DNA of 17,205 nucleotides, taken from positions 1 through 17,205 of the forward strand of contig DVOT01000131.1 in the NCBI GenBank assembly GCA_018713425.1, given 5' to 3'. Below are positions 7,962 to 12,671 of the stretch, piece after piece. Position numbers and translations under genes: made by a program. How positions within the stretch are numbered: position 1 is the stretch's first letter; the number at the start of each line of letters is the position of its first letter. The notes below the pieces were generated by a model that saw nothing but the letters and a program-made list of their open reading frames with translations, searched no databases and was not told the origin of the DNA. Source of the stretch: Alectryocaccomicrobium faecavium. GTDB lineage: Bacteria > Bacillota > Clostridia > Christensenellales > Aristaeellaceae.

Positions 7962-10289
7962 ATGAATGTAGAAAAGATTTTGCAGCAGATGACGCTGGAA
8001 GAGAAGATTGCCCTTTGCTCCGGGGAAAATTTCTGGCAGACCAAGACGTTTGCGCAATACGGCATTCCCGCGCTTTTTATGTGCGACGGCCCCCATGGCC
8101 TGCGCAAGCAGGAAAACGAGGCGGATATGCTGGGCGTTCATGAATCCCGGGAAGCGACCTGCTTCCCGGCGGAAGTGACCGCCGCCGGGAGCTGGGATCC
8201 GGAATTGCTGGAACAAATCGGCGCCGCCATCGGCGAGGAAGCCAAAGATCAGGGCGTGGGACTGGTGCTGGGGCCGGGAGCGAATCTCAAGCGCAATCCC
8301 TTGTGCGGGCGCAATTTTGAGTATTTCAGCGAGGATCCCTACCTTGCGGGCAAGCTGGCGGCGGGCTTCATCCGCGGCGTGGAAGCGAGGGGCATTGGCA
8401 CGAGCCTCAAGCATTTCGCCGTCAATTCCCAGGAGTACCGTCGCTTCACCTCCGACAGCGTTCTCGATGAGCGCACATTGCGGGAGCTTTACCTAACGGC
8501 TTTTGAGATCGCCGTAAAGGAGGGCAAACCTTCTACCGTTATGTGCGCCTATCCCAAGCTGAACGGCGTCCATTGCTCCGATAACAAAGACTTGCTGAGC
8601 GGCATTCTTCGCTCCGAGTGGGGCTTTGACGGCATGGTGGTCACAGATTGGGGCGCTATGAACGATCGCCTAGAGGGATTCCGCTCCGGTTGCGACCTGA
8701 ATATGCCCGGTGGCAGCGCTTACATGGAAAAAGAGGCTTTGCGGGCGGTCAAAAGCGGAACCCTCCCCGCAAGCGCCGTGGACGATAGCGCCCGGCGCGT
8801 GCTGAAGCTGGCGCTGCGGGCGGCGGAAACGCGGAAAGCTCCCACCGCTTGCGATTATGGCGCACATCACGCCCTTGCGCTGCGGGCAGCCGAGGAAGGC
8901 GCGGTGCTGCTGAAAAATGCGGATGGCATTTTGCCCTTGCGGGAAAACGCCAAAATTGCCGTTATCGGCGCGATGGCGAAGACCATGCGTTATCAGGGCT
9001 CAGGTTCCAGCCACATCAATCCCACGAAGCTTTCCCAACCGCTGGATTTCCTGCACGGCGCTGTTTACGCGCCCGGTTGCGACGATCAAGGCGGTGCTAC
9101 GGACGCCCTCTTGGCCGAAGCCCGCACAGTAGCGGGAAACGCGGAAGTTGCCGTAGTGTTTGCGGGGCTTCCCGGGCACTACGAGTCCGAAGGCTTTGAC
9201 CGGGATAGCATGGAAATGCCCGAGGGACATCTGCGGATGATCGAGGCCGTGGCCAGCGCCAATCCCCGTACCGTGGTGGTTCTATTGAGCGGAAGCGCCG
9301 TGGAATGTCCCTGGGCGGACGGGGTGAAAGCCATTCTCTACATGGGCCTTCCTGGGCAGGCGGGCGGTGAGGCCATTGCCAACCTGCTCTATGGCCGGGC
9401 AAATCCCAGCGGCAAGTTGGCGGAAAGCTGGCCGCTGCACTATGAAGATGTGCCCTCGGCGGAAATCTATGGCAAAACCGCTGACGCGCTATACGAAGAA
9501 GGAATTTACGTCGGCTACCGGTACTATGAAAAGGCCGCCATGCCCGTCCGCTGGCCGTTTGGCTTTGGGCTAAGCTACACCCGCTTTGACTATTCCGATT
9601 TGCGGGTGGATGGCGCCACCGCACGCGTTACGGTAAAAAACATCGGCGAGCGCGCCGGTGCGGAGGTGGTTCAGCTTTATATCAAAGCGCCACAGGACGG
9701 TCTACACCGCCCTGCGCGGGAGCTAAAGGGCTTCCAGAAGGTATTTTTGCAGCCCGGCGAAAGCCGTACTGTCACCTTCGTCTTGGAGGAGCGCAGCTTT
9801 TCTGTCTGGCAAGACGGATGGAAAGTGCCTGCTGGACGCTATACGGTTTGCATTGGCGCTCTGACAGCCGCCGTAGAGAAAAGCGGCGAAGCGCTGGATG
9901 TCCCCGCACGGCAAGCGGGAAGCTGGTATGAAAGCTGCCAGGGCAAACCAACGCGCGCGGAATGGGAGCAAATGCTGGGACGGCATTACGAGCCGCCTAT
10001 ACTGAAGAAGGGGCATTTCACCATGGACAACACCGTGGAGGAAATGAAAGATTATAGCCTGATCATGAAAATCCTGTACAAATCCGTGGAGGCCACCATT
10101 GCCAAGGGTTTCAACGGCAAAAAAGACTATGGCAACCCAGAATTTCGCATGCTGATGGCGGCCTCTGCCGGAAGTTCCTTGCGCAACATGCAGATTTCTG
10201 GCGGCATGAAGGGCGGTGTATTGCCTGGAATGCTGGAAATCGCCAATGGCCATTTTTTCCGGGGAATTGGCCGCATGCTCAGGGGGTAA
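7962..10289 (+). CDS. Cytosolic beta-glucosidase, GH3
   Basis: Exo-acting glycosidase of 775 residues, probably removing beta-linked glucose. The order is the GH3 N-terminal TIM barrel (about 5-285), the GH3 C-terminal alpha/beta sandwich (about 313-535), a fibronectin type III-like domain (about 565-635) and a helical C-terminal tail seen in clostridial relatives. 'GMVVTDWGAM' places the nucleophile at Asp229. 'ESEGFDRDS' places the likely acid/base at Glu410. 'KHFAVNSQE' (150-158) is the conserved substrate-binding segment. No signal peptide is present. The start has GAGGTG at 7951-7956, overlapping the GH78 stop codon, and is 9 nt after that gene, so the two are co-transcribed. The position after a rhamnosidase suggests it handles the glucoside left once rhamnose is removed. 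GH3 enzymes vary, so beta-xylosidase or another specificity is possible. Confidence 0.92.
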   Translation: MNVEKILQQMTLEEKIALCSGENFWQTKTFAQYGIPALFMCDGPHGLRKQENEADMLGVHESREATCFPAEVTAAGSWDPELLEQIGAAIGEEAKDQGVGLVLGPGANLKRNPLCGRNFEYFSEDPYLAGKLAAGFIRGVEARGIGTSLKHFAVNSQEYRRFTSDSVLDERTLRELYLTAFEIAVKEGKPSTVMCAYPKLNGVHCSDNKDLLSGILRSEWGFDGMVVTDWGAMNDRLEGFRSGCDLNMPGGSAYMEKEALRAVKSGTLPASAVDDSARRVLKLALRAAETRKAPTACDYGAHHALALRAAEEGAVLLKNADGILPLRENAKIAVIGAMAKTMRYQGSGSSHINPTKLSQPLDFLHGAVYAPGCDDQGGATDALLAEARTVAGNAEVAVVFAGLPGHYESEGFDRDSMEMPEGHLRMIEAVASANPRTVVVLLSGSAVECPWADGVKAILYMGLPGQAGGEAIANLLYGRANPSGKLAESWPLHYEDVPSAEIYGKTADALYEEGIYVGYRYYEKAAMPVRWPFGFGLSYTRFDYSDLRVDGATARVTVKNIGERAGAEVVQLYIKAPQDGLHRPARELKGFQKVFLQPGESRTVTFVLEERSFSVWQDGWKVPAGRYTVCIGALTAAVEKSGEALDVPARQAGSWYESCQGKPTRAEWEQMLGRHYEPPILKKGHFTMDNTVEEMKDYSLIMKILYKSVEATIAKGFNGKKDYGNPEFRMLMAASAGSSLRNMQISGGMKGGVLPGMLEIANGHFFRGIGRMLRG

Positions 10290-10350
10290 TCCACGCTTTG
10301 CGCCATTTCTCGCTCGCGCATTGCGCAGAACGGCTCCCGCGGGCAAAATT

Positions 10351-10397
10351 TCGCCCATTTCCCTGCGGCGCTCTTATGGCAGCAGGGAAATGGGCGA
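10351..10397. terminator. Perfect 16-bp inverted repeat, probable shared terminator
   Basis: TCGCCCATTTCCCTGC (10351-10366) is followed after 15 nt by its perfect reverse complement (10382-10397). It lies between two convergent genes, GH3 (plus) and the Mrr-like gene (minus). On the minus strand AAATTTT follows the stem, a weak U-tract; on the plus strand only TTAAG follows. A convergent bidirectional terminator is the likely role. A smaller competing hairpin (GGGC at 10341-10344 with GCCC at 10353-10356) overlaps its left arm. Confidence 0.6.
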
Positions 10398-10484
10398 TTA
10401 AGCAGTTGGAAGGAATTGCGTCCAATGGTGTCTTTTGCTTGCCAGAGGGGAGCCGCATTTTTATCGCACTATATTTTAGCACAA

Positions 10485-11345
10485 TTAGATTTTAGCAAAA
10501 AATTCCTCATCAATCTCATAGTCTTTGACTTCCGTCAGCCCTATGGAGTAATCTGCTAGCATATCGATAAAATCCTCGCCATTAATCAAATCGATCTGTT
10601 GTTTCCCTGGATTTTCCGCTTCTTCTTGGGCGGCCTTAGAGAAGGTTCCGGTAGTAATAAACACACCCTTTTCAATGTTCTTTGTCAGCGAACCACGGAA
10701 ATCACGAATTTCAGGAGAACCAACAACTCCTTGATATCTTTTGCATTGGAATGCGATATTGAAGCTGATGATGCCATTGATTTTTAATTTTCCATATCCA
10801 TCTATTCCGCCATCGCCGGAGCTTTTTGTCACAATAACATCGGTAAATCCACACTCGCGCAAAACACGTTGCGCAAGCCGCTCAAAGGCATAGGGGTCCA
10901 TATGAATAAGGATATTGAAAACACGTTGCCGCCAAGTCTCCGTATCCTGAGGCGCATCGCTATCCATAGAATCTGGTTCTAGCACTTCAGCGGCGCCTTT
11001 TTCCGCTGTATGATTGGAAATATTGCGGCATTTTTCAACCATGGCGCCATCGACGGCATCGATATCGGCAAATTCAGAAGAGATAGTCCATACCCTTCTT
11101 GCAGAATTTGTTATAGCGCCATAATTCTTTAGCAACGTCCGAGCCCAAGCCAATCGATAATCAATCTCGCTAAAGCTAGTACGGCCGGTATGCAAAATAT
11201 CCAATACTTCATCTGAGATATTTAAGATGGAATAAACGGCTTTATTGATTTCATCGTTTCTGCCAGATCCGCCCAATTGCTTTAGAGCAACATATGTAGC
11301 CTCAATGAGGGCTGCATAATTTGGAATACTAGCTGCCTTTTTCAT
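10485..11345 (-). CDS. mrr: Mrr-like type IV restriction endonuclease
   Basis: Predicted modification-dependent nuclease of 286 residues that would cut incoming methylated DNA. Residues about 5-92 resemble the Mrr N-terminal winged-helix domain ('LGGSGRNDEINKAV' and 'RLAWARTLLKNYGAI'). Residues about 148-265 are the Mrr_cat PD-(D/E)xK nuclease domain, with 'FERLAQRVLRECGF', then 'GDGGIDG' (177-183), 'QCKRY' (200-204) and 'GVFITTGTFSKAA'. Asp178, Asp182, Gln200 and Lys202 are the visible catalytic residues, so it appears intact. The start has AAGGAG 11 nt upstream. No methyltransferase or second subunit adjoins it, as expected for a stand-alone type IV enzyme. Its base composition and codon use are more AT-rich than the flanking genes, suggesting transfer. 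Related Mrr-fold proteins also act as stress-induced host nucleases, so a defence role is likely but not proven. Confidence 0.85.
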   Translation of the reverse strand: MKKAASIPNYAALIEATYVALKQLGGSGRNDEINKAVYSILNISDEVLDILHTGRTSFSEIDYRLAWARTLLKNYGAITNSARRVWTISSEFADIDAVDGAMVEKCRNISNHTAEKGAAEVLEPDSMDSDAPQDTETWRQRVFNILIHMDPYAFERLAQRVLRECGFTDVIVTKSSGDGGIDGYGKLKINGIISFNIAFQCKRYQGVVGSPEIRDFRGSLTKNIEKGVFITTGTFSKAAQEEAENPGKQQIDLINGEDFIDMLADYSIGLTEVKDYEIDEEFFAKI

Positions 11346-11645
11346 CTTCTATCTTACTCCTTGCACAGTGTCCGATTGGGGTACCTTAGGTCTTTGCATA
11401 GCGAGTCCCACAAACATGCGTTCAATTCTGCACCCAACATTTCGCAAGCAATCCGATTTTTCATTGGCGCAAAAAAATTTGCCCTCTTGAAATCGCGTTG
11501 CCTGCTCGATATTCAACCGTTCTTTCCACGAGCAGCCGAAAATAAAATACACCAAAGGTTTCTTCCGCAATGCCGACTGCTTTATTATAGAATACCACAA
11601 ATTTTGAGTTTTACAAAGTTAAAAATGGGTTTTTCAAAAACAACG
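11346..11645. other. AT-rich gene-free stretch upstream of the Mrr-like gene
   Basis: About 300 nt with no gene I can support. It holds a candidate minus-strand -10 at 11584-11589. A frame of about 83 codons (11349-11600, minus) begins with a TTG just upstream of that -10 and matches no family I recognise. The segment at 11368-11382, GTGTCCGATTGGGGT, loosely resembles IS3-group ends, but no partner or transposase remnant is visible. A GTTTTT/AAAAAC palindrome lies at 11630-11642, just past the membrane Fe-S gene's stop. It is too AT-only to be a convincing terminator. Confidence 0.5.
11584..11589 (-). promoter_or_regulatory. Candidate promoter -10 for the Mrr-like gene
   Basis: Perfect TATAAT on the minus strand. 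The -35 region (AAAACT at 17-bp spacing, plus strand 11607-11612) is poor. If used, it gives a leader of about 230 nt before the Mrr-like gene. No clearer promoter is visible closer to the gene. Confidence 0.35.
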
Positions 11646-12221
11646 CTACTTTTTCGCGGCCTTCGCTTTGCAGATCAACTGCGTCATCGTTCCCATCGGG
11701 CAATACACGCACCAACTGCGCGGCTTAAACAGCGCCATCGTAATTAAGCCAAGCACTGTGGATGTTAGCATCACGCTATAAAAACCAAAGGCGAACTGCG
11801 CCACACCTTCGTGCAGGAGCGTCCCATGATATGCCCAGCGCCACGACAGTTGGAACGTCCACAGCAACGTGACCACCTGCTTCATATCCCGCATCCCGGC
11901 GAACACCAGATATGTATTGAAGAGCATCACGAAAAACATGGCGAAGAAAAACACCAAAAAGCTGTAGCGGAATCCCTTGCTCTTCATCCAGCGCGGAATG
12001 TCCTTTTTCCGCGACAAGCCAAAGCGGCCTCCCAGCAGGCCAAACAACTGTCCCCGGCCGCAATACCGGTTGCAATATCCCTTGGTTCCCTGGCCGAAAG
12101 CCATCACCAGCGGGATAAAAAAGCAGAGTAGCCCTAGCCAAGCAAAGAGAATGTTGAAAAAACCGAGCGCGAGATACAGCAGCGAAGCAATCCAGAGGAA
12201 ATCATACCAACGCTTTTTCAT
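11646..12221 (-). CDS. NapH-like membrane 4Fe-4S protein
   Basis: Membrane protein of 191 residues with about four hydrophobic helices (near residues 9-42, 86-109, 115-128 and 139-165). Two cysteine motifs face the same side: 'YCNRYCGRG' (Cys50, Cys54) and 'WCVYCPMGT' (Cys171, Cys174). This matches the Fer4_5/polyferredoxin domain of NapH, NosR and YccM proteins, which pass electrons between the quinone pool or membrane and soluble partners. The first motif lacks the usual Pro, having CG in place of CP. The ATG at 12219-12221 overlaps the ferredoxin stop by 4 nt (ATGA), and GGAGGT (complement of 12228-12233) lies 6 nt upstream, so the pair is translationally coupled. No reductase or dehydrogenase adjoins them, so the electron donor and acceptor are unknown. 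Confidence 0.8.
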   Translation of the reverse strand: MKKRWYDFLWIASLLYLALGFFNILFAWLGLLCFFIPLVMAFGQGTKGYCNRYCGRGQLFGLLGGRFGLSRKKDIPRWMKSKGFRYSFLVFFFAMFFVMLFNTYLVFAGMRDMKQVVTLLWTFQLSWRWAYHGTLLHEGVAQFAFGFYSVMLTSTVLGLITMALFKPRSWCVYCPMGTMTQLICKAKAAKK

Positions 12222-12427
12222 GCCCCTACCTCCCGTATGGCGATCACGCTAGCCGGGCATTCCCGGGCGCATTTTCCGCAGCCGACGCACTTTTCTTCGT
12301 TGACGCGCGCGGTCAATCCCTGCACGATCTCAATGGAGCGCAACGGGCATACTTTCACACAGCAGCCGCAGGCTACGCAATGCGCCTCATCCACAATCGC
12401 TTTGCGCCGTTTTCTCGCCGTTTCCAT
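12218..12427 (-). CDS. 2[4Fe-4S] ferredoxin
   Basis: Small soluble electron carrier of 69 residues. It has two complete [4Fe-4S] motifs: Cys17, Cys20, Cys23, Cys27-Pro in 'CVACGCCVKVCP' and Cys47, Cys50, Cys53, Cys57-Pro in 'CVGCGKCARECP'. An extra cysteine (Cys22) lies in the first. I choose the ATG at 12425-12427 because GGAGGG stands 8 nt upstream. A longer frame to 12565 would add a basic, non-ferredoxin-like segment that runs through the promoter region. The N-terminus 'METARKRRKA' is strongly basic. It is coupled by a 4-nt overlap to the membrane Fe-S protein, suggesting the two exchange electrons at the membrane. Confidence 0.88.
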   Translation of the reverse strand: METARKRRKAIVDEAHCVACGCCVKVCPLRSIEIVQGLTARVNEEKCVGCGKCARECPASVIAIREVGA

Positions 12428-12481
12428 GCTACAAATCCCTCCGTCTGCGCCACGCTTCAGATGGCTCAAAGTTGTGCCCTT

Positions 12482-12487
12482 ATTGTA
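12482..12487 (-). promoter_or_regulatory. Probable promoter -10 of the ferredoxin operon
   Basis: Minus-strand TACAAT lies 54 nt upstream of the ferredoxin start. The -35 region at 17-bp spacing (AGAAAC, plus strand 12505-12510) is poor and falls inside the palindrome at 12501-12532. Control by a protein bound there is plausible. Confidence 0.45.
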
Positions 12488-12500
12488 CCGGAAAAATCCG

Positions 12501-12532
12501 CCGCGTTTCTGTGATAACATCACCAAACGCGG
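12501..12532. promoter_or_regulatory. Nested 32-bp palindrome between ferredoxin operon and clpB
   Basis: Outer arms CCGCGTTT (12501-12508) and AAACGCGG (12525-12532) enclose inner arms GTGAT (12511-12515) and ATCAC (12519-12523) around AAC, giving 13 paired positions. The stem can extend a few bases outward with one mismatch. On the minus strand CGGATTTTTC follows, so it could be a terminator stopping antisense transcripts from the clpB side. It also covers the expected -35 of the ferredoxin promoter, so it could be an operator. The sequence does not decide between these. Confidence 0.55.
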
Positions 12533-12610
12533 TGGGCGGCAGATTTCTTTGCCTCCCGCGATCATTGTGCGGCTTCTGTGGGAGCCTTATGAGAATTTAC
12601 AATTTGTTCA

Positions 12611-12640
12611 TTTGACAAACGGGGATGGAAAGTCTATAAT
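12611..12640 (+). promoter_or_regulatory. Consensus sigma-A promoter of clpB
   Basis: TTGACA (12612-12617) and TATAAT (12635-12640) with a 17-bp spacer match the consensus exactly. The -35 lies within TTTGACA (12611-12617), a reversed CtsR half-site. Transcription should start near 12647, inside the CtsR operator. Confidence 0.9.
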
Positions 12641-12657
12641 AGTCAAAGAAAGTCAAA
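12641..12657 (+). promoter_or_regulatory. CtsR operator of clpB
   Basis: AGTCAAA-GAA-AGTCAAA matches the CtsR heptad direct repeat (RGTCAAA NAN RGTCAAA) at every defined position. It starts immediately after the -10 and runs into the Shine-Dalgarno at 12655-12662, where a bound repressor would block transcription. CtsR control of clp genes is established in Firmicutes; ctsR itself is not in the window. Confidence 0.88.
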
Positions 12658-12671
12658 GGAGGCGATCCTTT

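Noticed and set aside
7524..8414. 296-codon minus-strand frame across the GH78/GH3 junction
   Set aside because: It is antisense to two well-supported genes, with no recognisable domain.
10485..11345. Mrr-like gene as part of a larger restriction-modification or multi-gene defence system
   Set aside because: The flanking genes are a glucosidase and electron-transfer proteins. No methyltransferase, ATPase or other defence gene adjoins it.
11361..11747. 128-codon plus-strand frame upstream of and into the membrane Fe-S gene
   Set aside because: It overlaps the 3' end of a supported minus-strand gene and has no Shine-Dalgarno or family match.
12428..12565. Longer ferredoxin with 46 extra N-terminal residues
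   Set aside because: The extension covers the promoter and palindrome and has no ferredoxin features. The ATG at 12427 has a Shine-Dalgarno.
12237..12671. N-terminal extension of the ClpB frame by 145 codons
   Set aside because: It runs antisense through the ferredoxin gene and across the clpB promoter and CtsR box. A strong Shine-Dalgarno and the canonical ClpB N-terminus lie at 12672.
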